The notes under the pieces: generated by a model | What the model was told of the DNA's origin: nothing | The model's input: the letters and a program-made list of their open reading frames with translations, nothing else | Database searches by the model: none | Translations under genes and position numbers: made by a program | Source: Paenibacillus ihuae | GTDB taxonomy: Bacteria; Bacillota; Bacilli; Paenibacillales; Paenibacillaceae | Direction: 5' to 3' | DNA: 64,000 nucleotides | Assembly (NCBI RefSeq): GCF_001368795.1 | Contig: NZ_LN831198.1 | Span: 1,376,067 to 1,440,066 of the forward strand | In this document: positions 23,514 to 33,241 of the stretch, in pieces | Layout: the number at the start of each line of letters is the position of its first letter | How positions within the stretch are numbered: position 1 is the first letter of the stretch

Positions 23514-23526
23514 TAGTCAGGAAACG

Positions 23527-23543
23527 CATGCTGTTCCAGCATG
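23527..23543. repeat. Short hairpin between ktrB and the ger operon
   Basis: CATGCTG and CAGCATG flank TTC. There is no T run on the plus strand, so it is not a clear terminator. It lies between the two convergent genes. Confidence 0.35.
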
Positions 23544-23577
23544 AAAAGATTGAGGGGATGAGGTCATGCGGTTGGTT

Positions 23578-24654
23578 TTATTTTTTGATCTTCATCATTA
23601 TAAAGAGAATTATAGGCAGCACGACTTGAAAAAAAGGCGAGGACATATTCAAGGTTATATCACGTCCTATGATAATGTGCTGGGTGTAATTGGGAGATAA
23701 AAATGAAACTCCATAGATAACAACAGCCATAGGGAAAACCCACTTTTTAAAGGGGATTCCTGTGATTCTTTCGAGCCCGATGACTGCACCCGTAAAAAAC
23801 GCTGCCATTTTAATGCCTAAACCCAGAAAAAACAGTAAGATAAAAAGCGCATCCGTACGTTCGAACACCTCTGTTAGTCTAATCAATTGCACGGATTCGA
23901 GCAACGGAAGTGTACTGAACGCTGCTAATTTATGACCCATGACCAACACGATTAATTGATTCAGGAAGGTCAGTCCTAATGCAGTTAGGATATAAACCGT
24001 TATTACGGCTTTACGGAGATTTTTTGCTCTCCGCGCATGCGGATAGAAGACAAGAAATAAAACAACTTGTCCAAAGGGAAAAGATACGATCTCCGGTATA
24101 GCGGCTTTAAAGGCGGGCATCCAGCCGTTTTCCAGAATCGGGTAGAAAAACTCCAAGTGAAGGAGACCCGTGGCCGGAAATAAAATACTGATTATAATAT
24201 ATCCAACCACCATGCCAGGGAACAGAATCACACACATCAAGAAGAATACCTTATACCCGTAGCGCACCGTATTCGCCACCACAAGGATAGTAATTAAGGA
24301 AACCACCCAGAGTGGCGTCCGGTTTAGCAGGGTCAGTAAAGTAATTTCTCCTAAATCACGCAGATTCCTTGAAGTCTCATAGGCAAAGTAACCCACAAAC
24401 AGGAAATTCAGAATGGAACCTACATATTTCCCCGTATATCTCCGAAAAAGCTGGAACAAATCCAGATTCGGCTCTTGGCTGTAAATGGACAGTTGAAGAA
24501 TTAGCAGGATCAGACCGGCAAAGGCGCCTATAAGCATTGCCAGCCAGGCGTCCTGTTTTGCTTCACTGCCCATAAAAAACAGAGTTGTGCTGCCTATCTC
24601 GAATAGGGACAAACATATCACCAATTCTGATACACGTATGGTATGCTTCCCCAT
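23578..24654 (-). CDS. Germinant receptor B subunit (GerAB/GerKB-type permease)
   Basis: I place the start at ATG 24654, with AAGGGG 12 nt upstream; the TTG at 24666 has no spacing from it. The 358-residue product has about ten membrane helices of the APC/LeuT-like spore permease family, and a short basic C-terminus. In the spore inner membrane GerAB proteins bind the germinant and pass the signal to GerAA. It is the last of three genes in A-C-B order, as in the gerK operon of Bacillus subtilis. The cognate germinant cannot be told. Confidence 0.9.
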   Translation of the reverse strand: MGKHTIRVSELVICLSLFEIGSTTLFFMGSEAKQDAWLAMLIGAFAGLILLILQLSIYSQEPNLDLFQLFRRYTGKYVGSILNFLFVGYFAYETSRNLRDLGEITLLTLLNRTPLWVVSLITILVVANTVRYGYKVFFLMCVILFPGMVVGYIIISILFPATGLLHLEFFYPILENGWMPAFKAAIPEIVSFPFGQVVLFLVFYPHARRAKNLRKAVITVYILTALGLTFLNQLIVLVMGHKLAAFSTLPLLESVQLIRLTEVFERTDALFILLFFLGLGIKMAAFFTGAVIGLERITGIPFKKWVFPMAVVIYGVSFLSPNYTQHIIIGRDITLNMSSPFFQVVLPIILFIMMKIKK

Positions 24655-24689
24655 AATTTCACTCAACCCCTTATAATGGATAACCTTGA

Positions 24690-25901
24690 TTATTCAGACT
24701 TCAGTAAATCTACAAAGGAGTTTTGCAGAAGGCCTACCCGTTTTATATTGACATCCACATTAATTTCTAAATTCATATTGGCTAACTCCCCGGGCCAGGA
24801 GGTTTTTAATTTTCCCCATTCTTTTGGGTATTTCCTGTGTATTTTGTCAGCGACCCCTAAAAGGTCAATATTCATACGTTGAACAGTGTTCCAGCCCTCT
24901 CTCATTTGCGACTCAATAAGCTCTTCCGCTTGGATTTGTAATTTCTCCAGTCCGTATAGGGAGGTTACGTCCTCCTTAGAGATGGTTTCCAGCAGTTCGC
25001 CGCTGACTTTAGCATTTACCATTAAAGTGAAATTATTATTTTTATTTCGTACAGGGGTTACCTTGACTTTGGCTTTCTGGATAAAAATTGCAGATTGCCT
25101 GGACTGGCTGTCCAGGGTGCTTAATGTTGTAGATTTGATCTGACCGGTTAGCCAAGCAATCCCTAAGCTTTCCTGCTGATGGATTTCGCCTATTTTTTTG
25201 GATTTCCGGAACACGGATAAGCCGGATATTTTCAGTTTGCCTTTTGTTGAGATTTGATTGAAAATATCTGTAGAATTCATTTTCACATCATCCTCTCCCT
25301 TTATTGCCAATGTCGGAACCCCGGCAGCGGCGCTGTCTGATGTGATTTTTAGTGCCAGCTCATGAATCGTAATGGAAGGGTAAAGGGATGCGAATTGAGT
25401 GTTTTTTTGCAAAATTTCAGAAAGTGCCTGTCCGGGTATCTTTTCCGGCGGATTTAGCTTTTTCAAAAAATCTCGTGCTTCCCCGTCGACTATAACCACC
25501 CTTACCGTTTCCCGGGCATCCGGATTACGGTAGTACGCATCCAAAATTTCTTCAATCCCCTGTTCAGCAGTTTTTTTTCCAATCAGCACGATATTGTTGT
25601 GAGCGAAATAAAGTCTTCTCGGATTCTCCAGATTACTTACAGACACAGCTCCTCTTATGGTTTTACCGTGTGTGCTGAAGGTATGAACCGGAGATTGTGA
25701 ACCGCCGGCGCCTGAGGCCCCGCTGCTATTAGAGAGTGCCGATGGGTTAATAATTTGGAAGGTAACGGTCCAATCTCCAGTTCCACCGTCAAAACCTGTT
25801 GCTGCCGTGATGCCTAATTCATTCAACTCTGCACGGTTTCCGCATCCAGTGCCCAGTAATACAAGAATAGATAGTAGAAGAATACACCTTAAACAACGCA
25901 T
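24690..25901 (-). CDS. Germinant receptor C subunit (GerAC/GerKC-type lipoprotein)
   Basis: The start is ATG 25901, 6 nt after AAGAGGTG. The 403-residue protein has a lipoprotein signal with lipobox GTGC (Cys20) followed by GNRAELNELG, the typical GerAC N-terminus. Three-domain GerAC sequence follows, with FFAHN-like YFAHNNIVLIGKKTAEQGIEEI and a C-terminal INVDVNIKRVGL. It is anchored on the outer face of the spore inner membrane. It lies 12 bp after the A subunit gene and 35 bp before the B subunit gene. Confidence 0.92.
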   Translation of the reverse strand: MRCLRCILLLSILVLLGTGCGNRAELNELGITAATGFDGGTGDWTVTFQIINPSALSNSSGASGAGGSQSPVHTFSTHGKTIRGAVSVSNLENPRRLYFAHNNIVLIGKKTAEQGIEEILDAYYRNPDARETVRVVIVDGEARDFLKKLNPPEKIPGQALSEILQKNTQFASLYPSITIHELALKITSDSAAAGVPTLAIKGEDDVKMNSTDIFNQISTKGKLKISGLSVFRKSKKIGEIHQQESLGIAWLTGQIKSTTLSTLDSQSRQSAIFIQKAKVKVTPVRNKNNNFTLMVNAKVSGELLETISKEDVTSLYGLEKLQIQAEELIESQMREGWNTVQRMNIDLLGVADKIHRKYPKEWGKLKTSWPGELANMNLEINVDVNIKRVGLLQNSFVDLLKSE

Positions 25902-25913
25902 TTGGGTCACCTC

Positions 25914-27530
25914 TTATTGTTCTGGCTCTTTCATATTGTCCAGTCTATTGCTGGTCCCCTTTGGATACTGGTGAGGGGCTTGTCTAATTCTGTTTTTGCC
26001 GGATTTTACATTAGGTCTGGTTTTCATTGCCCACCATGGAGCCCGTAATACCAAATCCTTCATATTGGACTTGTAAAAGGGGCTGTAGGGCATTAAATAA
26101 TCGATGCCGAAGGACCTAAGTGAGAGCAGATGAGCTAGCATTGGAATCAATCCTGCCAAAATACCGAATAATCCAAGGAACCCCGCCAGAAACATGAGGA
26201 CAAAGCGGAGAAGCCGAATGGCTGAGGACATACTGAAATAAGGAATTACAAAATTCGAGATAGCCGTAAATGAGACAACGATAACAACCGCGCCGGAGAC
26301 AAGTCCAGCCTCGACCGCTGCTTGTCCGATAACCAGGGCACCTACAATCGAGATCGCCGGGCCAATAACCCGGGGCATTCTTATTCCGGCTTCACGGATC
26401 ACTTCAAATGTGATTTCCATGATGAGTGTTTCTACCAGCGCGGGAAAAGGAGTTCCTTCCCTTTGTGCGGTAAGTGAGATCAGGAGCGTAGTGGGAATCA
26501 TTTCCTGCTGGAATGTAGTCAGGGCAATGTATAAAGAGGGAAGGAGCAAAGAAACGAGGAAAGCCACTAACCGCAGACAACGCAGAAAGGTTGAAATATC
26601 GTACCGCTGATAGTAGTCCTCGGGCGTTTGGAAAAAATTAAAAAAGGTAACTGGCGCAATCAGAGCAAAGGGTGTACCATCCACGAGCACTGCAACCTGG
26701 CCATCCAAGAGAGACCCGGCGACTGTGTCGGGCCTTTCTGTGTCAATCATCATAGGGAAGGGGGACAAGGGGGAGTCTTGTATAAACTCTTGGATATACC
26801 CGCTTTCAAGTATGCTGTCGGTATCAATAGACTGTAATCTTAACGTGATATCCTTCACTACATCAGTGTTAGCAACATCTTCAATATAGGCTAAAACTAC
26901 TGTGGTATGAGTTAGCTGGCCGATATTATGAGTTTCAAATTTAAGCTTAGGGGATCTGATTTTTCTCCGGACTAATGCAATGTTAGTTGTAATATCTTCG
27001 GTGAATCCTTCTTTTGGGCCCCTGACTACCGTTTGGGATGAGGGTTCTTCCACGCTGCGTCTGGCCCCTCCAGAGATCATAACGGCTAGCGAAAACGGAC
27101 AGTTATTAATAATAATCACTGCGCTGCCGGAAAGGATTGCGGTAAAGAGCTGATCTTCATTATGGATTATTTCCATATGTCCGGAAGGCAGCTTTTCGAG
27201 TAAACGGGAAGCCATCTGACTAGGGTTAGTTTGGTTTTGATTGTTGTCAGAATCTTCATGGATCAAACCTTCGATTAAGCTTGTCAATAATTTCTGATCA
27301 ATTAATCCTGCGAAATAACAGACCGCCATCCCCGAAGGCTCCGCCGGATGCCTGGATAAGGAACGGACGGTAAAGTCAGGACTTTGGCCGAATTGATCCT
27401 TAAGTAAGAGAAGGGTATGAGGTAAAGAGGGATTAATAGAATGAGCATCCTGCTGCTTTTTGGATTTTTCGCTGGCCTGACTCTGCTGTTTTTGCTGCGA
27501 AAAAATCTTTTTAAACCACCGGCCAAGCAT
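25914..27530 (-). CDS. Germinant receptor A subunit (GerAA/GerKA-type)
   Basis: The start is ATG 27530, 8 nt after GGAGG, giving 538 residues. A basic, Gln-rich N-terminus (FFSQQKQQSQ-like) and a hydrophilic N-terminal domain of about 300 residues precede five or so membrane helices. The GerAA signatures include PFPALVETLIMEITFEVIREAG and PRVIGPAISIVGALVIGQAAV. GerAA subunits are thought to form the oligomeric ion-release channel in spore germination. It is the first gene of the operon. The 315-bp gap upstream carries the divergent promoter of the next block. Confidence 0.93.
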   Translation of the reverse strand: MLGRWFKKIFSQQKQQSQASEKSKKQQDAHSINPSLPHTLLLLKDQFGQSPDFTVRSLSRHPAEPSGMAVCYFAGLIDQKLLTSLIEGLIHEDSDNNQNQTNPSQMASRLLEKLPSGHMEIIHNEDQLFTAILSGSAVIIINNCPFSLAVMISGGARRSVEEPSSQTVVRGPKEGFTEDITTNIALVRRKIRSPKLKFETHNIGQLTHTTVVLAYIEDVANTDVVKDITLRLQSIDTDSILESGYIQEFIQDSPLSPFPMMIDTERPDTVAGSLLDGQVAVLVDGTPFALIAPVTFFNFFQTPEDYYQRYDISTFLRCLRLVAFLVSLLLPSLYIALTTFQQEMIPTTLLISLTAQREGTPFPALVETLIMEITFEVIREAGIRMPRVIGPAISIVGALVIGQAAVEAGLVSGAVVIVVSFTAISNFVIPYFSMSSAIRLLRFVLMFLAGFLGLFGILAGLIPMLAHLLSLRSFGIDYLMPYSPFYKSNMKDLVLRAPWWAMKTRPNVKSGKNRIRQAPHQYPKGTSNRLDNMKEPEQ

Positions 27531-27743
27531 CTTGTAATCCCTCCATTCAAAGATAAATGATATGGCTAATTTGTTCAAAATTATCAAATTTATACCTCAG
27601 CACCTCATGCTTCAGCATTGAAGGTTGATTTTAGGCGTCGATGATTTCGCGATCAAGAAAGGTCGATAGTGTCATTTAATATTACATATTCAAGTAGTTT
27701 GAAGATTTTACTTGCCAATATTCATAGAATGATGTCATAATAT

Positions 27744-27772
27744 TTTACAAGTTATCACAAAGTGTATATAAT
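27744..27772 (+). promoter_or_regulatory. Sigma-A promoter of the peptidase-kinase-deoD unit
   Basis: TTTACA (27744-27749), 17 bp and TATAAT (27767-27772) form a near-consensus promoter. The M42 peptidase start lies about 75 bp downstream. The rest of the gap 27531-27845 is AT-rich, and I see no other clear signal in it. Confidence 0.7.
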
Positions 27773-27845
27773 AATAAGTAAATTTAATCTAAATGATCAT
27801 AAAAGAACATTGCATCAGGGTAGAGTTGAAAGGAGTTGCATACGT

Positions 27846-28946
27846 TTGTTGCAGATGAAGGAGCTCAAATCTACATTAAGAGATTATATGGGAATCATTC
27901 GGTTATCGGGTTATGAAAGTCGAATGGCGTATCGGTTCAAGGAAGATCTATCTAAATATACCGAACAGGTTCAGATCGATAAGACGGGGAACGTAATTGC
28001 TACATTTCCGGGGAGTGATCCTGAAGCGCCTAATTTGATGGTGTTTGCGCATATGGATGTCATTGGTTTTGTGATCAGCCGAATCGAGCCAGACGGATTC
28101 TTAAGAATCGATCGGGTTGGTGGGATTTCTGAGAAAATAGTTCAGGGTATTGCGGTCATGGTCGGCAGTGAATCGGGTGAATATTATCCCGGCCTGATCG
28201 GCGCCAAAGCCTATCATATCCAATCGAATGAAGATAAGGCGAAGGTGGACTCCTTCTCCAGTTTGTTTATAGATATTGGTGCTACAAGTCAGCAACAGGT
28301 CAATGATCTGGGTATTCATGTAGGTTGTCCTGTGACTTTTGCGCCTCATTATGTGGAACTGCTCGATAACCGGGTGGCTGGTGCCTACATTGATGATGCT
28401 GCTGGGCTTACAAATTTGCTGCAAATAGCCTCTTTGCTTGCGGAGCAAACACCGAAATGTACCGTGCATTTAGTGGGGACTGTCATGGAGGAATTCAATG
28501 CAAGAGGGGCGATGATGGCCGCGCGTAGTGTGAAGACAGACATGGCGATCTGCCTGCTAGGCCCAGGAGCTGGAGATACGCCGGATCAAAGGGGCGTGAA
28601 CAATGTAGTACTGGGTGGAGGCCCGGGTGTAACCTTATTTAATTTTCACGGTAAGGGTACATTGAACGGCAATATCGCGCATAAAGGGTTGTTTGAATTG
28701 ATTAAAAAGTCAGCAGCAGTAAGTGGCATTACGTTACAGCGGAGCGCTGCGCGGGGAGCTCTTAGTGATACGGCTTATTTACAGCTGGAGAATGACGGAA
28801 TTCCATGTCTGGATATGGGAATGCCGGACCGATACAGCCATTCTCCGATGGAGACTTGTGATCTGAAGGACTTAGAGCAGGTAGGAATTGTTGTAACGAA
28901 TGCTATTTATGCTATAGATAAAGATTTTGATCTTCATCGCTATTAG
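27846..28946 (+). CDS. M42-family metallo-aminopeptidase-like protein
   Basis: TTG 27846 is chosen because AAAGGAG lies 10 nt upstream; ATG 27855 is 19 nt away. The 366-residue enzyme has M42 zinc-ligand motifs: FAHMDVIGF, YIDDAAGL, VGTVMEEFNARG (catalytic Glu pair) and SHSPMETCDLKDL. M42 proteins are cocatalytic-zinc dodecameric aminopeptidases; some act on other N-acyl or cyclic amides. It is the first gene of a unit with a sugar kinase and purine nucleoside phosphorylase, which hints at a role in that pathway instead of general peptide turnover. Confidence 0.85.
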   Translation: MLQMKELKSTLRDYMGIIRLSGYESRMAYRFKEDLSKYTEQVQIDKTGNVIATFPGSDPEAPNLMVFAHMDVIGFVISRIEPDGFLRIDRVGGISEKIVQGIAVMVGSESGEYYPGLIGAKAYHIQSNEDKAKVDSFSSLFIDIGATSQQQVNDLGIHVGCPVTFAPHYVELLDNRVAGAYIDDAAGLTNLLQIASLLAEQTPKCTVHLVGTVMEEFNARGAMMAARSVKTDMAICLLGPGAGDTPDQRGVNNVVLGGGPGVTLFNFHGKGTLNGNIAHKGLFELIKKSAAVSGITLQRSAARGALSDTAYLQLENDGIPCLDMGMPDRYSHSPMETCDLKDLEQVGIVVTNAIYAIDKDFDLHRY

Positions 28947-28984
28947 AGTGCAGGGTGCTTTTTGACATGAAAAGGGGTGAAGGT

Positions 28985-30514
28985 ATGAAGCGGGATGTGT
29001 TAGTCGGGGTCGATGGTGGCACTGGCAGTATACGGGTTGGATTTTACGATTTACAAGGGAATTCACTAGGGTTTGCGGCAACGGATTATGTCACCAAGCA
29101 TATACATACCGGATGGGCGGAACAATCTCCCGAGGACTGGTGGCAAGCCCTTAAGCAAAGTTTGGCAAAAGGTATGGCGATGACGGGGATTTCCAAAGAG
29201 CGTATCCTTGGAATCAGTACGGCTACTACAAGCTGTAGTGTTGTGCTAAGCATGAAGGATGGAACACCGGTAAGAGATTGCTTGATCTGGATGGATGTTC
29301 GAGCTTCTCAAGAGGTCCATGAAATCGAGGAACTTACAGGATCGAAACTATCGGCGGAATGGATGCCCGGCAAGCTTTTATGGCTGAAACGGCATGAGAG
29401 AGACCACTATGATCGAGCAGAGGTTTTTTGCGAATATCAGGATTGGCTAACTTATCGTTTGACTGGGATTTGGTCGATTAATATAAATAACTCGTGCAAC
29501 TGGGGTTACAATGCTCGTGATGGAGCTTTTGCTGAAAACTTTTATAAGCAGATTGGAATGCAGGAGGCAGTTTCTAAGTTTCCGCAGGACCATGTATATG
29601 CTGTGGGTGATGCTATTGGTCACCTTACACAGGAAGCGGCAGATGAGTTAGGGCTTGGCGTTCACACTCTTGTCGCGCAAGGTGGTATCGATTCCTCTAT
29701 TGGAATTCTAGGGATGGGTGTCTGCGAGCCGGGAAAAGTCGCGCTAATTACGGGCTCTTCCAATCTAGCTATGGCTTTAACGGAAGAGGCATTGTTCAAT
29801 GAGGGATTGATTAATTCCGGACCCGATCATTTGATTCCAGGCTATTATACTTCTTACCGGGGGCAAGTATCTTCGGGTTCTATTCTGAGTTGGTTTCGGC
29901 GTGAGTTCTGCCGTGATCTGGAACAGGGTGACGAAGGTGTATTTGATTATTTAAACCGGGAAGCAGAACAGATTGAAGTTGGCTCTGAAGGTTTGGTGGT
30001 GCTGGATTATTGGCAAGGGAATCGCCATCCACACTTGGATTCCAAGGTTAGAGGCATGTTCTACGGCCTATCTCTTAATCACACAAGAGCACATATGTAT
30101 AGAGCGCTAATGGAAGGTATTGCTTTTGGCACGGAGAATTTGTTAATGCAATTCAGGGAAAATGGATTTCCAATCCGGGAGATAAACATTGCGGGAGGAA
30201 CCTCGAATTCGGACTTGTTCATGCAAATCCACGCGGATATTAGCAATGTCGTAGTGAACGTACCACAGGAACGTCAAGCGCCTTGTTTGGGTGCAGCGAT
30301 CACGGTTGCAGTGGCAGCGAACATCTATTCGAGTCTAGCGGAAGCGACCAAAGCGATGGTGAAGTTTGAAAAGGTGATTACTCCGAATCCGGAAGCGCAT
30401 CTGAAATACCGGCGGATTTTTGAGCAATACTGCAAAATCTATCCGAACTTTAAAGATTGGATGCATGAAACAACAGATATTTACATTCAGACATTAACCG
30501 AAAAGACAGACTAA
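28985..30514 (+). CDS. FGGY-family carbohydrate kinase
   Basis: The start is ATG 28985, after AAGGGGTGAAGG. The 509-residue protein opens with the phosphate-1 loop LVGVDGGTGSIRVGFYD and has the C-terminal FGGY signature region with NIAGGTSNSDLFMQIHADI and an adenosine motif. The active-site Asp lies in the segment around AQGGIDSSIG. The family phosphorylates ribulose, xylulose, erythritol, glycerol and related polyols; the closest look is ribulokinase-type. Next to deoD it may act on a pentose product of nucleoside cleavage. The precise substrate is unknown. Confidence 0.88.
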   Translation: MKRDVLVGVDGGTGSIRVGFYDLQGNSLGFAATDYVTKHIHTGWAEQSPEDWWQALKQSLAKGMAMTGISKERILGISTATTSCSVVLSMKDGTPVRDCLIWMDVRASQEVHEIEELTGSKLSAEWMPGKLLWLKRHERDHYDRAEVFCEYQDWLTYRLTGIWSININNSCNWGYNARDGAFAENFYKQIGMQEAVSKFPQDHVYAVGDAIGHLTQEAADELGLGVHTLVAQGGIDSSIGILGMGVCEPGKVALITGSSNLAMALTEEALFNEGLINSGPDHLIPGYYTSYRGQVSSGSILSWFRREFCRDLEQGDEGVFDYLNREAEQIEVGSEGLVVLDYWQGNRHPHLDSKVRGMFYGLSLNHTRAHMYRALMEGIAFGTENLLMQFRENGFPIREINIAGGTSNSDLFMQIHADISNVVVNVPQERQAPCLGAAITVAVAANIYSSLAEATKAMVKFEKVITPNPEAHLKYRRIFEQYCKIYPNFKDWMHETTDIYIQTLTEKTD

Positions 30515-30536
30515 ATTCAATTACGGAGGGATAATT

Positions 30537-31244
30537 ATGAGTACACCAACACCACATATTACAGCTAAGCCAGGGGATATTGCGAAGACCGTCCTGATGC
30601 CTGGTGATCCACTGCGCGCCAAATTTATAGCTGAGAAATTTCTGGATAACCCTGTATGTTTTAACGAAGTGAGAAATATGTTAGGTTATACAGGCACCTA
30701 TAAGGGAAAACCCGTTTCAGTAATGGGGCATGGAATGGGAATGCCTTCTATGGGAATCTATTCTTATGAACTGTTTAACTTCTATGACGTGGATAACATT
30801 ATCCGGATCGGTTCTTCGGGAGCTATCCAGCCAGATGTGAAGATGAGAGATATCATTATAGGGATGGGTGCGTGCACAGACTCCAATTACGCAAATAGCT
30901 TCAACTTGCCGGGAACTTTTGCCCCGATTGCTAGTTATGAGTTACTTAGTAAAGCGGTTGCTGCTGCGGGTGAACTTGGTCTTTCGGTGAGAGTTGGGAA
31001 CATTATGTCCGGGGATGTCTTTTACTGTGACAACGCCAAGGAGCATGATGAAGGATGGCTCAAGATGGGCGTACTTGCCTCTGAAATGGAGGCTGCTGCG
31101 CTCTACATGAATGCGGCGAGAGCGGGCAAACATGCCCTTTGTATGGTGACGATTTCGGATAAGCCGGGAGAAAAGCCAACTACCGCTCAAGAACGCGAAC
31201 AGACTTTTACGGATATGATAGAAATTTCGCTTGCATTAGTGTAA
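30537..31244 (+). CDS. deoD: Purine nucleoside phosphorylase, DeoD type
   Basis: The 235-residue enzyme is of hexameric PNP size and has the DeoD signatures: VLMPGDPLRAKFIAEKFL, GHGMGMPSMGIYSYEL, RIGSSGAIQ, ASEMEAAALYMNA and the base-contacting MVTISDKPG with its catalytic Asp. It splits purine (deoxy)nucleosides with phosphate into base and (deoxy)ribose-1-phosphate in the cytosol. Good ACGGAGGG site. It follows the kinase by 22 bp and precedes the DeoR-family regulator by 44 bp. Confidence 0.93.
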   Translation: MSTPTPHITAKPGDIAKTVLMPGDPLRAKFIAEKFLDNPVCFNEVRNMLGYTGTYKGKPVSVMGHGMGMPSMGIYSYELFNFYDVDNIIRIGSSGAIQPDVKMRDIIIGMGACTDSNYANSFNLPGTFAPIASYELLSKAVAAAGELGLSVRVGNIMSGDVFYCDNAKEHDEGWLKMGVLASEMEAAALYMNAARAGKHALCMVTISDKPGEKPTTAQEREQTFTDMIEISLALV

Positions 31245-31288
31245 TAATATGGATAAATAAAGGATGCTAGAAAGAAGGTTATAGATCA

Positions 31289-32050
31289 GTGTTTCAAATT
31301 GAGCGTGTAGAGAAGATCCTAGAATATATTAATCTTAAAAGGAAAGCGAACGTCAAGGAGCTGAGCGATCAGTTCGGAGTTTCCAAAGTAACCATTCGTC
31401 GGGATCTGGATGAATTAGCTGAGAAAGGTCTCGTTGTCAAAACGCATGGCGGCGTCATGTCGATCATGAAGAAATTTGCGTACGAGATTCCGATTGCAAG
31501 CAAATTCGAGGCCAATACAGAAGCCAAAAGAAAGATTGGCAGGCTCGCAGCCGGTCTGATCGAAGATGGGGATATAGTGATTCTGGATGCGGGTTCTACC
31601 ACCTTGGAGATTGCCAAGAACTTAAAGGGCCAAGACATCACTGTACTGACGAATGATATAAAGATATCGATGGAAGTAGCGCTAAAGCCTAATGTGAAGT
31701 TAATGGTCTCAGGAGGTGTGCTAAGTGAATCTGTGTATACTCTTGTAGGGGATCAAACCGTAGATTTCTTCAAAAAAGTACATGTGAACAAGACTTTTCT
31801 GGGCTGTGATGCGATAGATCTGGATTTTGGAGTATCTAATCGTACTAAATTGGAGGTGGCTTCCAAGTTATCTATGATTAATGCTGCTGAAGAGGTTATA
31901 ATGGTTACTGATGCTAGTAAACTTAACACGAAAGTGTTCTGTCACCTCTGCGATGTATCCAGAATTGATAGATTGATCACGAATGAAATCGATGAAACCT
32001 TTAAATTAGAGTTGGAAAAACAAGGGGTAGAGGTTATAGTAGCCCAGTAA
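31289..32050 (+). CDS. DeoR/GlpR-family transcriptional regulator
   Basis: This 253-residue protein starts at GTG. It has an N-terminal helix-turn-helix (KANVKELSDQFGVSKVTIRRD, about 18-38) and a DeoR-type phosphosugar-sensing domain with GDIVILDAGSTT and the C-terminal VTDASKLNTK segment. It likely represses the kinase-deoD unit and/or the transporter unit beginning at 32365, released by a phosphorylated sugar. Candidate sites are the inverted repeats at 32276-32303. Confidence 0.88.
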   Translation: MFQIERVEKILEYINLKRKANVKELSDQFGVSKVTIRRDLDELAEKGLVVKTHGGVMSIMKKFAYEIPIASKFEANTEAKRKIGRLAAGLIEDGDIVILDAGSTTLEIAKNLKGQDITVLTNDIKISMEVALKPNVKLMVSGGVLSESVYTLVGDQTVDFFKKVHVNKTFLGCDAIDLDFGVSNRTKLEVASKLSMINAAEEVIMVTDASKLNTKVFCHLCDVSRIDRLITNEIDETFKLELEKQGVEVIVAQ

Positions 32051-32364
32051 GAAGATTGGAAAGATATCATAAGTAAAAGCAAATTCACCTCCGTTAACGG
32101 TGATTGTTTCCTTTGTTATGGGATCAATTACTATTTTTCGGAGGTTTTTTTCGTTCTTTTAATTGCTTCCTCTTATCTTACATGCAATGAAAGGAAAGTA
32201 AAAGTAAATAAAAATAAATAAATTATCATAAAAGCTCTTGACGATGTCAGATGGGAGTCGCTATAATTGCGTTAAATTAGTTGATACATCAATGTGAACT
32301 AATATAACATTACGGATCCGGTAATGAGATGAACTCACAAATAACAGCATGATGGAGGAATCGA
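32051..32364 (+). promoter_or_regulatory. Intergenic control region before the btpA-ABC unit
   Basis: It contains, in order: a palindrome CCGTTAACGG (32091-32100) inside TCACC/GGTGA; a second possible stem ACCTCCG (32087-32093) with CGGAGGT (32139-32145) and a T7 run, which competes with the first; a sigma-A promoter TTGACG-18-TATAAT (32238-32267); and just after it two inverted repeats, ATTAGTT/AACTAAT (32276-32303) and TTGAT-AC-ATCAA (32281-32292). The last two sit at the start of transcription and are good repressor-site candidates for the DeoR-family protein. Confidence 0.5.
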
Positions 32365-33174
32365 ATGATGAGATGGATTGAAGAAACCTTTGGAACGCAT
32401 AAGCCTATCATTGCCATGTGTCATTTCCGCGCATTGCCGGGAGATCCTTATTTTGAAAGTAATGGTGGTATGAAACGGGTGGTGGAGCTGGCCAGACAAG
32501 ACCTAATGGGATTGCAGAACGGTGGCGTGGATGCAGTGATGTTCTCCAATGAATTCAGCTTACCTTATCTGACCAAGGTACGAACCGAAACCACGGCGTC
32601 CATGGCGAGAATCATTGGTGAACTGATGCATGAGATAGAAATTCCTTTTGGTGTAAATGTCTTGTGGGACCCTATCGCCTCCATTGATCTGGCAGTGGCT
32701 ACCGGAGCGAAATTCATCAGAGAAATCATTACTGGGGTATACGCCAGTGATTTCGGATTATGGAATACAAACGTTGGAGAAACGATTCGCCACAAAACAG
32801 AGCTTGGTGCTACAGATCTTAAAATGCTGTTCAACATTGTTCCAGAGGCCTCCAAATATTTGGGAGACCGGGATATTATAGATATCGCTAAATCCACCGT
32901 ATTCAACAACAGACCTGATGCGCTATGTGTTTCCGGTCTGACCGCCGGGGCGGAGACGAGCAGTGAGGTTCTAACCCGGGTGAAGGAGGCTGTTCCCGAA
33001 ACGGTTGTATTCTGCAATACGGGATGTACGGTGGACAATATCGAACGACAGCTTTCCATCGCCGATGGTGCAGTTGTAGGAACAACCTTCAAGAAGGATG
33101 GAAAGTTCGACAATTTGGTTGATGAGCAAAGGGTCACAGTTTTTATGGACAAGGTGAAGAAGTTCAGGGCTTAA
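32365..33174 (+). CDS. BtpA/SgcQ-family TIM-barrel protein
   Basis: The 269-residue protein has BtpA-family sequence throughout: PIIAMCHFRALPGDP near the start, DLMGLQNGGVDAVMFSNEF, INVLWDP-like VNVLWDPIASIDLA, and AVPETVVFCNTGC. The family is a TIM barrel named for photosystem I biogenesis in cyanobacteria. In other bacteria it occurs with sugar or nucleoside transport genes as an enzyme of unknown activity. ATG 32365 (ATGATG) follows GGAGG closely. It starts the transporter unit, so a role in breaking down the imported compound is inferred. Confidence 0.85.
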   Translation: MMRWIEETFGTHKPIIAMCHFRALPGDPYFESNGGMKRVVELARQDLMGLQNGGVDAVMFSNEFSLPYLTKVRTETTASMARIIGELMHEIEIPFGVNVLWDPIASIDLAVATGAKFIREIITGVYASDFGLWNTNVGETIRHKTELGATDLKMLFNIVPEASKYLGDRDIIDIAKSTVFNNRPDALCVSGLTAGAETSSEVLTRVKEAVPETVVFCNTGCTVDNIERQLSIADGAVVGTTFKKDGKFDNLVDEQRVTVFMDKVKKFRA

Positions 33175-33241
33175 GCGAAACCTTGCCAATCACATAGTCG
33201 TCATCAAAAACAAAAAATCCAGGTGAAAAAGGGGATTACTT

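Noticed and set aside
23527-23543. Terminator between ktrB and the ger operon
   Set aside because: The hairpin is short and lacks a T run on the plus strand, so it is listed only as a hairpin.
30515-30536. Purine (PurR-type or guanine/adenine) riboswitch before deoD or the importer
   Set aside because: No purine-riboswitch three-way-junction motif was seen before 27846, 30537 or 32365.
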